Assembly: GCA_947044405.1 (NCBI GenBank)
Contig: CAMRHE010000321.1
Location: forward strand, 930,001-994,000
Length of the DNA stretch: 64,000 bases
Reading direction: 5' to 3'
From: Leptodactylus fallax
Taxonomy: Eukaryota > Chordata > Amphibia > Anura > Leptodactylidae
Position 1 is the first letter of the stretch. Each line of letters begins with the position of its first letter. This document shows positions 43,280 through 54,896 of this stretch, in pieces. The notes below the pieces were generated by a model. That model was not told where the DNA came from and ran no database searches. It worked only from the letters and a program-made list of their open reading frames with translations. The position numbers were made by a program, and so were the translations under genes.

Positions 43280-45460
43280 ATGTCTCATACTGGAGTGCAT
43301 CAAAGCGCCAAAGATGAAAGTATTATGGTGCAGCAGCTTCAAGATGAGATTAAAACCATCAGGTTCATTTATGAAGATGAAATATCTGATTGGAAATGGC
43401 AACTTGAGGTATCAGAAAAAGAGAACCTTAAGTTAAAGAAAGAGCTTGACTCTTTGAAGAGTTCATATCCTAGTCATTGTGAAAATGTGGTGCTGGGTTT
43501 GCCTGGAATGTATTGTGTCACTAAGAAGGAGTTTGCTGAAATGAAATGCGCTCTATCTAATAAGGTTATACAGAGTGTAGAGCAAAAGCAAGTGCTTGAG
43601 AAGCAATTGCAGGATTTAAAGGAGCAGCATGTTCAAGATTCCATTGCCAAAGAGAGTGTCATTGAAAAGTTAAGAGATGACCTTGAAACTGCTAAATGTG
43701 AGAGAAGTGAATTTTTGCAGTGTCAGTCAGAATGTCTGGATGACCAAGTCAGGAAGTGTGAAAAACTTTCGGCTGCATTAACTGACAAAGAAAATGAATT
43801 TGCAGAGCTGAGGAAGCATGTGTCTGACCGAGAGAGTGATTTAGAATCTGTGGTGCAGACATTGCAGTCAGAGCAAAACTTGCATGAACTAAAGCAGGTT
43901 CGCCTAAACAATGAAGTCAAGGAATGGCGGAGCAGAGCTGGAGTTCTGGAACAAAGAGAAATGGAACTCAAAGCTAGAATATGTTGCCTGGAGAAGGCGC
44001 TGTCAGGATCTTGTGAAGATAATGAGAAATCATCTGTTTTGGTGCAAAATAAAGACAAAGAATTGATGGAGATGTCATCTGTCCATGCTCAGAATTTACA
44101 AACCTTACAGGAGAGTCACAAAGAAGTTGAGAAAAACCTGGAATCTGTGCAGATATTGTATGAGAACAAAGCTAATTCTTATGACAAGCTGGAAAAGGCC
44201 AAGAGAGAATTGGACCTCCAGATAAAAGACATGAGGATTCAGTTTGAGGAAAACCTGTCTAATTTATCTGCTGAGATTGTAGATCTAAAAATGCTTGCTG
44301 CTCAACTAAAGCTGCAAGTGGACAAACAGGAGGAAGTTGTACGCATCAAGGAACAGCTGGAGTTTCAGATGGATCAAGTGAAGCGCGAGTCAGAAATAAA
44401 GTTGGAAGAGCACACTTTTCAGATAGAACAGTTAAAAACCGAAGTTGAATCTAAAAGAGAAGAATTGGATCGATTGCAGCAGTCTTAATCCAATACTGAA
44501 CAGTCGGCATCTGCACTATCTTCAAAGCTGGCAGCACTAGAAGCAGAGAAGAACTCATTGCAGAGCCTGTTAACCTCTAAAGAATCAGAGCTGTTATCCA
44601 TGAAAAACGTGACTCAAGAAAGAGAGTCTTTATTCAACCAAGAGCAAGATAAGAGAGCCACTGAGATACGGGACTTGAATGAAAGACTTGACAAAAAGTC
44701 TGCAGATGAGCAGAAGCTTTATCAGAAGATGTTGGAGGATCAGTTCAATATAATTCAGGGAACAGTGGGGGAAGCAGAAAATATCATCCAGGGTGCAGTT
44801 GCTAAACTGGATGATCCTATACATATCCGCTGCACTAGTTCACCAGATTACCTGGTAAACCGAGCAAAAGTTGCTATAGACTCATTAACCTCCCTCTCGA
44901 ATGGGCACTCCAAATACATACAGAATAAGACAGATGCCTCTGACTTAGTTGGAGCACTGGCACAGTTTGCACACTTAACAGCAGATACAATTGTAAATAG
45001 CAGTGCAATGTCTCACTTGGCACCACCATGCCATGGAGATAGTCTTGTAGACAACTGCAGGGAATGTGGAAGCCAGAGTTTACAGTATCTGAATGAGCTG
45101 AAGAATAAGCAGTCTTTGATGGATGCTGACCTGACAAATGTTAGAAGAACACTGCAGAATATCCTAGAATTAGGAGACATAATGGATAAAGAGATGGCAT
45201 CTACATCTGCTGCCATAGAAGATGCAGTGCGAAAGATTGAGGAAGATCTGCAAGTTGCAATAATAAAAACTGAGATAGAGGCTGTGCAGAAAAATGTGGC
45301 GATGAAGAAAGTTCTGGAGCTGGAATCAGAGATTTGTGTGCTACAGAAGGCATTAGAAATGGAGAAAGCTGCCAGCATAGAGGCAGAGAAAGCAGAGCCA
45401 TTAAGGCAGCCAGAACCTGTAACCAAAAAGCATCTGGGTACTGACAGTAAAAAACTGTGA
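43280..45460 (+). pseudogene. HIP1/HIP1R-like captured cDNA (coiled coil and start of THATCH region)
   Basis: One frame of about 727 codons with a single in-frame stop (TAA 44486-44488). Residues about 15-480 are heptad-rich coiled coil. The portion from about 44740 is clearly HIP1-family: IIQGAVAKLDDPIHIRCTSS, PDYLVNRAK, LTADTIVNSSAMSHLAP, NCRECGSQSLQYL and DKEMASTSAAIEDAVRKIEE. These precede and open the I/LWEQ (THATCH) actin-binding domain. HIP1/HIP1R link clathrin coats, PI-lipids and actin; here the lipid-binding ANTH domain is absent, and most of the THATCH domain is skipped before VLELESEICVLQKAL, like the family's end. An earlier stretch (GMYCVTKKEFAEMKCAL) may come from another coiled-coil gene. 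No introns are present. Confidence 0.75.
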
Positions 45461-45470
45461 TATTGGAAAC

Positions 45471-45779
45471 TTGGTATCCCAGTCCTCCGGTGTTAGCACA
45501 GAGAATGAAAATAACTTGGAGAATGTTGAGATGACGATATCACCAGCTCCTGTACTGTCAGAAATGGATTTTCACAAAAATTCTTGCAATCTATCACAGT
45601 ACCGCAACATGCCTCCAGGAAGTTATGCGTATGAGAAAGAGGAGGTAAGACTAGAGTATGGAAGTGGTTCTCCGGCTGCCGTACAGATGTGGAAGTATTA
45701 TAAAGAAACCATTCCAATATATGATGTGGCAGTTGTTAAAGACATACCAGAAAATGTAGTTCAGCGTGAGCTATTTTGA
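45471..45779 (+). pseudogene. Unassigned open frame between the HIP1R-like and SPRY parts
   Basis: 102 codons in the +1 frame relative to both neighbours. The piece GSPAAVQMWKYYKETIPIYD and following VAVVKDIPENVV look like real protein sequence, but I do not recognise the family. It could be a third captured fragment or decayed linker from the HIP1R or HNRNPU messages. Confidence 0.4.
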
Positions 45780-46362
45780 GAGGGTGTACTGTATGGCCCT
45801 TGTGCAGAAGGAGAAGATATTTGTGTATCTCAAACAAAGAGGAGAGCAAACAGCCTATGTCTTCTAAACTTCTAAGCCTTGATGGTGATGGCAAAGTTTG
45901 CTTTGAGATGAAGGCAACGGAAAAAGTACCCGTGAAACAGTTATACTCTAAAGACATTGATGTGCATAAAGTACGTGTTAGTTGGTCTCTGAGCTCCTGT
46001 GGATTCATGATAGGTGAAGATGAAGATTCTTATGGCTATTTAGTAAAGGGATCAAAGTCATGCAATGGGATGGCTGTAGACTATGGCGAGAAATGTGATG
46101 AAAAGGATGTGATCCCCTGTATGGCGAATTGTGAAGGTGATGAAGGAGAACTTGCCTTTGCACAGAATGGCCAGGATCTTGGTGTAGCATTTAAAGTGCT
46201 GAAAAAACGGAAATCTCGACTGAGCGGAATTTGGAAGAAGAGACCGCCAGATTGGGACATCTGGAGAGACACTGGACAAGTGTACAGGATTGAAGAGGGA
46301 CGTCGACATACTATGTCTTGTCCCATTGTAGCTCACCCCATGGGTAGTGAGCTGTGGGGGAA
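45776..46362 (+). pseudogene. HNRNPU-type SPRY domain fragment (captured)
   Basis: The frame contains [75 protein letters not shown] and [12 protein letters not shown]. Order and spacing match the SPRY domain of HNRNPU, a nuclear RNA- and chromatin-binding protein. The upstream acidic/SAP part and the downstream ATPase-like and RGG parts are missing. After [11 protein letters not shown] the sequence leaves the family ([18 protein letters not shown], unassigned) and then enters the 3' LTR at 46363. It is in the same frame as the HIP1R-like part but separated by stops, so no single fusion protein is encoded now. Confidence 0.78.
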
Positions 46363-46733
46363 GCCCTCAGCCACACCTTTGGGTGGGGCGTAACTCCAGA
46401 GGGCGGGGGGAAACCTGCAGGAAGCAGGAAGTCGTGGACCCAGCCAAAGACAGACAAGGCGGTCTGTTCCCAGAGGGCTGGGGTCCTGAGGGGACTTACT
46501 GAGCCAGGCAGCTTGTTGCCCCAGAGATCAGTCAGGGAGCAAGCCGTGAGTTAGGGCCTGTGTGTGGCCTAGGTCGTTTGTTATTTTGTGTACGTTTCCT
46601 AAGCTGAATAAAAGCCATTTTGTTTTGAATTGGCACCGTCTGAACCCTGCTTCTCCGGCGCCCAGTACCACACCCACCGCTGTCGGGTTCAGGAGTCTGC
46701 TGCCATTGAGATTAATCCCCCCAAATTATCACA
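46363..46733 (+). repeat. 3' LTR of the chimeric element, left-truncated
   Basis: Matches 42215-42585 from gccctcagccacacctttgg to aattatcaca. The first about 57 bases of the LTR (TGTGAGTG... part) are missing. The join has the short shared string ag-ccctcag. Confidence 0.82.
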
Positions 46734-47110
46734 CCCCCCATAATGAATAATAACCCCAAGTGCATCTTTAAATTAATAATGGCCGTGTGTACCCTTATTA
46801 ATAATGCCCCAGGTGTTAACTAATTAAAAGATTTTCCAGGTCATTAATAAACTAATCAGTGGGGCTCAAAAACCCAGGAACCCCACTGATCAGCTGTTTG
46901 AATGAACTGTGGTACTTGTGTAAGCGCCGTGACCGCTTCTCTGTTTACATAGTGTCATTTATCTCATAGTGGCCATGTAATGTAACTACAGCCTCGTCCT
47001 ATACACGTCTATGTGACAAGACTGTAATTACATCACACAGTCACTATAAACAGATAGCGTATAATATAAACAGGTGCCATAGCCTCTGTTTATAGTGCCC
47101 CATTTACACA
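46734..47110. repeat. Dispersed frog-type repeat, class not assigned
   Basis: It contains caggaaccccactgatcagc, tgtttgaatgaac and gcgccgtgaccgcttctctg. Blocks of this kind are common in anuran genomes. No coding frame. Confidence 0.4.
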
Positions 47111-47606
47111 CACTATAATGTTCCACAGCAGCCCCTGCACACAGTATTACGGCCTGCAGCGGCCCCTGCACACAGTAATATGCTCCATAGTGGCCCCTGC
47201 ACACTGTATTATGCTTTGCAGCGGCCCCTGCACACGGTATTATGCTCCATAGTGGCCCCTGCACATGGTATTATGCTCCATAGTGGCCCCTGCATAGGTT
47301 ATTATGCTCCACAGTGGCCCCTGCACTGGTATTATTCTCCATAGTGGCCCCTGCACACGGTATTATGTTCCATAGTGGCCCCTGCACTGGTATTATGCTC
47401 CATAGTGGCCCCTGCACAGGGTATTATGCTCCACAGTGGCCCCTGCACAGGGTATTATGCTCCACAGTGTCCCCTGCACACGATATTATGCTCCATAGTG
47501 GCCCCAGCACATGGTATTATGCTCCATAGTGGCCCCTGCACTTGGTATTATGCTCCACAGTGGCCCCTGCACACGGTATTATGCCCCATAGTTGCCCACC
47601 CATGAA
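47111..47606. repeat. 31-bp minisatellite, about 16 copies
   Basis: The unit is tattatgctccatagtggcc plus cctgcacacgg, with variants at a few positions. Left-end units are more diverged than central ones. Several open frames across it (repeated MAPAL...) are a by-product of the repeat and not genes. Confidence 0.9.
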
Positions 47607-47632
47607 CTATTATTATGCTCTGGTGCTCTGGG

Positions 47633-47925
47633 GTTTTTTCAGACCCCAGAGTATAATGATCAGAGACCCAGGGGAGGTGACAAACATAAAAACCAGTGTT
47701 ACTTACCTATCCTGGACATCGGTGCACTCCCCGCAGCTTTCGGCCCTGTTTAATTGCGCACACACGTCATGTGATCAGGCCGGCGACGCAACCTGATGAC
47801 GTCACCAGAGGGCCCAAGCCTGCTCAGAGTAACATTGGATCGCAGGCGAGGTGAGTAGAATTGTTTTCATGTTTCTTCACCTCCCCTGGGCCTCCGATTA
47901 TTATACTCCGAGGTCTGAAAAGATA
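47633..47925. mobile_element. MITE with about 50-bp inverted ends
   Basis: The left end gggttttttcagaccccaga, continuing gtataatgatcagagaccca and ggggaggtga, is mirrored by the right end tcacctcccctgggcctccg followed by attattatactccgaggtct. It has about 190 bases of non-coding interior with gtgatcaggccggcgacgca. The transposon class is not assigned. Confidence 0.7.
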
Positions 47926-48499
47926 ACACTATTAAACTATCTAGAAGCATAAATCTTTGGAGTGCGGTTCAACTTTCTTTGTTTACTGAATCAAGTAGGA
48001 GAGGTGGTCAGCCCACATTAGAACATGCACCTGTCTATGGTTCACTAACCGAGTGCTACCTGACCTTTACTTCTGGATACTCCCATTTTCCTGACCTCTA
48101 GTGATGTGCCACTCTCTGTAATAATTTTTCTGGCTATTGCAGAGTACAGTGACATCAATTAAAGGCAGACTGGACAGACACAATGGAGGAAGAAGGACAA
48201 GGAAGGTGGTAGACAGGTCTTGTGGATAACATGGAGATTGTAGTAAATTGCTCTGGCCAAAAATGTTGGTTGCAAACAATCCCAGCACTAGGTTTCGACT
48301 TTGGAATGATCAGAAGAGGTACAAAATTGCAAAAAAGGTATGTGAGGGCATTTATAGGAGCCATAACAAGGAGAGGAGAACCTTTTTAAAAAACTCAATT
48401 TGTGCCCAGAAAACCCTTTGGGCACAATTATTTAATAATTCAGCATACTTTCTGATCAGAGAGGACTGTGTGGTTGTTCAAACCCATATAGTTTTTTGC
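47926..48499. other. No recognisable feature
   Basis: Short open frames (for example 48248-48514 plus) have no family motifs. It may belong to the decayed retroelement that follows. Confidence 0.4.
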
Positions 48500-49430
48500 A
48501 TGTCTATCCCATGAAAGTACATCAGTTTGTAATGGATCGGGAACCCAAGGATGTGGCCCATACAACTTAAGTTGCAGATGCTTATGAAGCCTACCAGGAG
48601 CCAGCAGTGAGAAAGCTGGAAAGGGGGTAAGACAACTACCAACACTATTTCCCCTGCTAAATTGCCCCTCTGGGGGATCTGCCCCTTTCCCAGCTTCCAG
48701 TCCTGCCCATGATTCCCACAAATGTTTTGTGTGCAACAAATCAGGACCCCTCAGTGCCACTTGCCATGACAAAAGGAAGAATTTACCTTTGCCCAATCCA
48801 CCTGCTTCTACACCAGCTTGTTTGTAGGTGGGAGGGAGGGGAAACCTCTGGATAACTTACAGTCTGTTACATTGAGCCATACTGTCAATTTGGAGCTTAG
48901 AGATATTGGTGTTGAGATGATCATGGTCTGTCCAGAACTTGTCACTTCTTATGACATAATCCCAGAAAAAGCTAGGACCGTCACCAGGATTGGAGGCGTC
49001 AAACCCGCTTTGAATATGGCCAGATTTTCTCTTGATTGGGGTGTGGGGACTAAAGGAAGAGGGGGTGTCAGAGGATATTCCCACCAATGTCCTACTATGG
49101 ACTGATCTTGGATGTTTAGTGTGCCAGTATTTGGCGGAGGAACCTTCTCCCTCAGTGAAACTGAGTGAAGATAAATTATGTCCTCAGACCAATTGTACTG
49201 AGTCTGGTTGTAACGTAAAATTGCCTGTGAATTGTAATACAACCTGTACAGATCACTGTTATTATGATGTAAATGATGCATATTCCCAGGGTGACCCACC
49301 AAACCTTAGGGGCACGGGGCCAACTGACTTGCAGCTCAGAAAATTCATGACTGTCTCTGCAACTCCTCCCTTAGCTATGCAAAGCCAGGAGTTTGAGGCC
49401 ACTTTACATGGCAACCCCAGTGTAGCAGAA
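48500..49430 (+). pseudogene. Decayed Gypsy-type gag and protease (SCAN-like gag)
   Basis: Plus-strand reading across several stops: FVMDREPKDVAHTT and VADAYEAYQEPAVRKLE near 48510-48625 (a SCAN-like end of capsid), CATNQDPSVPLAMTKG (worn zinc knuckle) near 48730, VGGREGKPLDNLQSVTL near 48820, and LRDIGVEMIMV near 48900, where an active protease would have D-T-G. After that come IPEKARTVTRIGGVKPAL near 48960, SEDIPTNVLL near 49070 and DLGCLVCQYLAEE near 49105. This is the pattern of Gmr1-like/Gypsy elements of vertebrates. The protease is dead and many codons are stops. Confidence 0.65.
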
Positions 49431-49592
49431 CTAAGGCTACATTCCTCAGTTGGAGGATTTTTTCCTACACCGGTTTCAGTTTAAAAACGACAGACACCTG
49501 ATGGACCCCATTATAGTCAATCGGTCTGCCGGGCTCCATGTGTAACTGCTGTTTTAGTGGTGATGCAACGCTAGTGTGAACCTAGCGTAAGG
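49431..49592. repeat. Short MITE/SINE-like insert
   Basis: The ends ctaaggctacattcc and (right) gtgtgaacctagcgtaag are roughly inverse to each other. Blocks of this kind are common in frogs. It interrupts the decayed gag-pol element. Confidence 0.5.
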
Positions 49593-50445
49593 GACTGTGC
49601 TGACACAACAACCAAAAAGGAAAGCATCTTCTGGAATATGGGAACGCTGGATAGGGAGGCAAGTACCCTGCCAGTATGTAGACTGCAAGAAGAGTGGGAT
49701 ATTCTGATGAACCTAATGGCCATAGTGGAGGTGAGGTCTATTGAGCAATTCACAAATGTAGAGACAAGTGTTAATGTGGTGATTTTATGGAGTGGGATCT
49801 CCATGTAGCAACTGCACTGGGAAAATATACTGGCTTAGAAATTAAGACTTGTGTAAGGGTTGGTGAAGACAAAGAAGTGGCTGCTAACATGTCCTCATAT
49901 GTACCCAGTTCTTTTCTTGAGGCAACCTGACAGGATTTTCCAGTTGTACACAATCTGATGCAAGTGTGGAAAACCCAGAGAGTGTGGCAGACAAACCCTT
50001 GAATAAGTTTGATGAGGGGAGTGAACATTGGGTGAATAAGTAGCCTGCCCCAGCAATACATGGTACCGCTGCAATCCCAGTTTGCAATCTACTTAGACAG
50101 GAGGAAGTTAAGCCTCAAGTGGACATATCAGTCATGAGGCAGAAGGCCAGATTGTTTAACTATGATCCATGGGACCACCTGATACCACTGAATCTCAAGT
50201 CCAACTAGGGTTAAGTAGTTAGGCTTGGTGTAGATGTAGATCCAGACCTTAATACACTGGACTGGTGAAACAGATACTTGATACACTATGGCAGGTTGTT
50301 CCATGGGACCTAGCTGTTGTGGCACAGGAAAGTTACTGATAATGGAGTAGATGATTGGGAATGCTGGGTAGGAGGTAGGCTGTTGCTCTGGACCCACCAC
50401 AAAGATGTAGTCAATTCCCCATGTCACATTAGAAAATGAGGAGGT
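49593..50445 (+). pseudogene. Continuation of the decayed Gypsy-type element
   Basis: Fragments such as KKESIFWNMGTLDREASTLP and a Glu/Val-rich stretch appear in one frame. No RT motifs are preserved. The purine string gaaaatgaggagg at the end could be a polypurine tract. The call rests on continuity with the preceding gag-protease. Confidence 0.35.
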
Positions 50446-50650
50446 GTAATGAAATATGTATATATTATATAGTGTTATGATTTATGTGTCTTTGTGTGTG
50501 ACTAGTACCCAGACACCATGACTCCTGCTCAGTCTGAAGGCATGAATGGCCAGGTACAGTATATTGAACAAAAAAATAACATCGCAGATGGAAGATTCCT
50601 TACATGACTTCAGGTTCAGATTCTTTGGGAACACAACTTAGCCTGTGATC
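50446..50650 (+). repeat. Possible LTR start of the decayed Gypsy-type element
   Basis: TGTAATGAAATATGTATATA follows a purine-rich string, as an LTR would. No second copy is in the window, so this is only a candidate. Confidence 0.3.
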
Positions 50651-50736
50651 TGTCGGTTTTTCATGCTGCATTCCAAAGGCCAGATTTACAAACATGCCTG
50701 TTAATTTATTACCATTTTATTTTACATTGGTTGAAT

Positions 50737-50830
50737 GTACCGTATTTTTCGGACCATAAGACGCACCTAGATTTTAGAGGAGGAAAACAGGGAAAAAAAT
50801 TTTTGAAGCAAAAAATGTGCTAAAATATTG
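50737..50830 (+). repeat. Fragment of a common vertebrate MITE
   Basis: ccgtatttttcggaccataa and gacgcacctag mark a short repeat well known in fish and amphibian genomes. It is cut by the following Tc1 element. Confidence 0.6.
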
Positions 50831-52454
<1,624 letters not shown>

Positions 52455-54615
52455 ATCTCCATAAGTCGGGGAATAGACTTTAGTGGCTTGGACAAAGTAA
52501 GAATGATATCATCTGCATATAATGATATAAGATGAGTTTTGTCCCGTATATTAATGTCACCCACCTCTGGGTCCATTCTAATTGCTTGGGCCAGCGGTTC
52601 CATCGAGAGAACAAATATCAGCGGTGAGAGGGGGCACCCCTGTCTAGTCCCGTTCGTTATTAAAAAGGGATCTGACACTACGCCGTTAGTGAATACTCTT
52701 GCAGAAGGCGCAGAATACAGTGCCTCAATTGCTTTCAGACTAGCTCCCTCGAACCCCATCCTCCTAATCACAGGAAGGCATACGACCAGCAAATGCGGTC
52801 AAACGCCTTCTCGGCATCTAATGCGAGAACCACTGCTTCCATTTTTTTTTTGAGTTAATATGATGTATAATATTAAAAATTCGTCTGGTATTGTCATATG
52901 ATTGCCTCCCCTTCACGAATCCCACCTGGTCGTAATTTATTAGGCTCGAAAGACAAGCTGCTACTCTATTTGCTATAATTTTGGCGTAAATTTTTAAATC
53001 TGAGTTTAATAGGGATATTGGTCGAAAGTTTTGGGGGCTGGTGGCAGGCTTGCCCGGTTTAGGCAACGTCACCACCAGTGCCTCCTGATTTTCCCCCGGA
53101 ATAGTGCCAGAGTCTACCACAGCCGTTAAAAAGGACAACATTGGGTTAAGCAAAATTGGAGAAAACTTTTTATAATACTCATTAGTGAGGCCATCTGGGC
53201 CCGGGGATTTTCGGGGTGGCAGCAACTTAATTACTGACAGCAACTCTGATGATGTGATGGGCTCGTTCAAAGAGTCTAGTTGTGCTTTTGTGAGTGTGGG
53301 CAATTGGGCACTTGCAAGAAAGTTTACAATGTCTTGTTTCGCCGGAGGTATCACAGAAGAGTCCTCTTTAATATTATATAAGCCTTCATAGAAAGCTTTA
53401 AATGCGTTGGCGATGCCACTAGGATCATAGATTTTGTGTGCACCATCCTTACTCTGAAGAAACGGGATTTTAGACCTGGCATGTTTTTGCTTAAGCTTGG
53501 ACGCTAAGAGCTTGCCTGCTTTGTTAGTTTGAGAGTAGTAAGTAGCTTTCACCCTTTTCAGGTTCTTCTCATATTTATGCAGTAGACAGGCTGTCAATTG
53601 TTGACGTAGCGTCACCAATTTTGCAGCATTGGAGGGGGAAGGAGATTTTTTATTATCGTTATCTATAGATTTTATCTGGTGCAATAGTCGGTCAATTTCT
53701 GCTAGCCTAGTTTTCTTTTCTATGTGACCCAATCGAATAAATATTCCTCTGATAAAGGCTTTATGTGAGTTCCACAATATATCAGGGCTAGATACTGAGG
53801 GAGCATTAATCTGAAAGAATTCCTTCAGGTCATTTTCCAAAATTGCTTTATATTTTGGCTGCGACATTAAGAATTCATTGCACCTCCAGATATACGCTCT
53901 AGGACAATCATATTTTTCCATTAGGGTCAGGGTTAGTGCTGCATGGTCTGACCAAGTTATTTGTGAAATTTCCGACTGCACGGCAAGGGGAATACTAGCT
54001 TGTTCTATTAGAAATAAATCTATTCTTGAATAGCTATTGTGTACAGTTGAATAGTAAGTATAATCTTTTTCGGTATTATGAAGGATACGCCAAATATCAA
54101 ATAAGTCATGGCGCCATATAGCCTGCGAAAAGGAAGGATGACGTGTCGCTATGCTAGAGGTAGTGTTTACCCCCTGGATCTGGAGCCATGTTAAAGTCTC
54201 CCATTAATACTAAGCATCCTTGTTTTCTTCGCTCCACTGCTTTCATGAGTTTCCCCAAGAATGACACCTGTCTTTTGTTTGTGGCGTAGACCGAGACCAA
54301 CGTGTACGTGACATTATTAAGGATACAAACTAATATGACAAATCGCCCTCCAGGGTCAGCATAATAGGACACCAGCAGAAATGCCACTGAATCTTTGATT
54401 CCTATTAGTGTTCCCCTGCGCTTGAAGGTACAATGAGCGTGAAATATGTGTGGGTATGAGGCATGCTTGATGCGAGTGGCATCCACCTCCAAAAGATGTG
54501 TTTCCTGAACTGCAAGAATGTCACAGCCTTGAACTAGGGCCTCTCGCCACAAATTGGCTCTCTTTTGAGGGGAGTTCAAACCTCTGACATTCATAGACAT
54601 AATTTTAAGTACCAT
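52455..54615 (-). pseudogene. L1-like element 4 ORF2, 3'-truncated and frameshifted
   Basis: Start MVLKIMSMNVRGLNSPQKRA at 54615. Endonuclease: LAVQETHLLE, VLMGDFNMAPDPG near 54180, a frame change near 54155, then YSRIDLFLI and TWSDHAALTLTL near 53960. RT frame 53981-52818: KSPGPDGLTNEYYKKF, NFRPISLLNSDLK and DQVGFVKGRQ. A T-run near 52845 breaks motif A. The next frame has NGTRQGCPLSPL and SLYADDIILTLSKPLK (motif C) and ends at the Tc1 boundary. The C-terminal domain and knuckle are missing. Confidence 0.88.
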
Positions 54616-54896
54616 AATTCACATTTAGTAATGCTTCAAAGAACTTACCACAACCACCCACTTCAGAAGGTACCAGTAGCGGTAGGGAGCAGAATCGTCC
54701 CCGCCTTGTGTAGTCACGACGCCCCATGTGCCAGAACCGAAAAGCAAACAAACTGTAGAGACATAGAAACCAGTGGGTAAGCCACTGAAACAAAACAAGG
54801 AAAAGAAATGTGGTACAGCGGCCCAGCGGCTGTTGTAATCTTGGGGGGATAAGTTCAGCAATAGTGGACATACGAAATCCGTTGTAGAGTGAGTCT
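54616..54896 (-). other. L1-like element 4, spacer between ORF1 and ORF2
   Basis: 280 bases, non-coding, shorter than in elements 1 and 2. Confidence 0.55.

Larger units (their letters stand above)
42158..46733 (+). mobile_element. LTR-flanked element carrying fused host-derived coding sequence
   Basis: A complete LTR (42158-42585) and a left-truncated LTR (46363-46733) enclose 3.8 kb with no recognised gag, protease, RT or integrase. Instead there is intronless coding sequence related to HIP1/HIP1R (43280-45460) and to the SPRY domain of HNRNPU (45776-46320). The bases outside are cccc on both sides, compatible with a 4-bp duplication but too simple to prove it. The LTRs differ at roughly 8 of 370 positions. 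My reading is a retroelement genome that picked up spliced cellular RNAs and was copied as a non-autonomous unit. An alternative is processed pseudogenes trapped between two LTR copies. Confidence 0.7.

Noticed and set aside
43280..45460. HIP1R-like frame considered as a resident host gene
   Set aside because: About 1.8 kb of a multi-exon gene is present without introns, the ANTH domain and most of the THATCH domain are missing, there is an in-frame stop, and LTRs lie on both sides.
47314..47605. Open frames with repeated MAPALVL and APAHGIM units
   Set aside because: They follow from the 31-bp minisatellite having no stops in some frames. No start context or conservation suggests a protein.
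47111..47606. Regular 31-bp repeats considered as a CRISPR array
   Set aside because: Units are directly adjacent without unique spacers, and the surrounding sequence is vertebrate transposon DNA.
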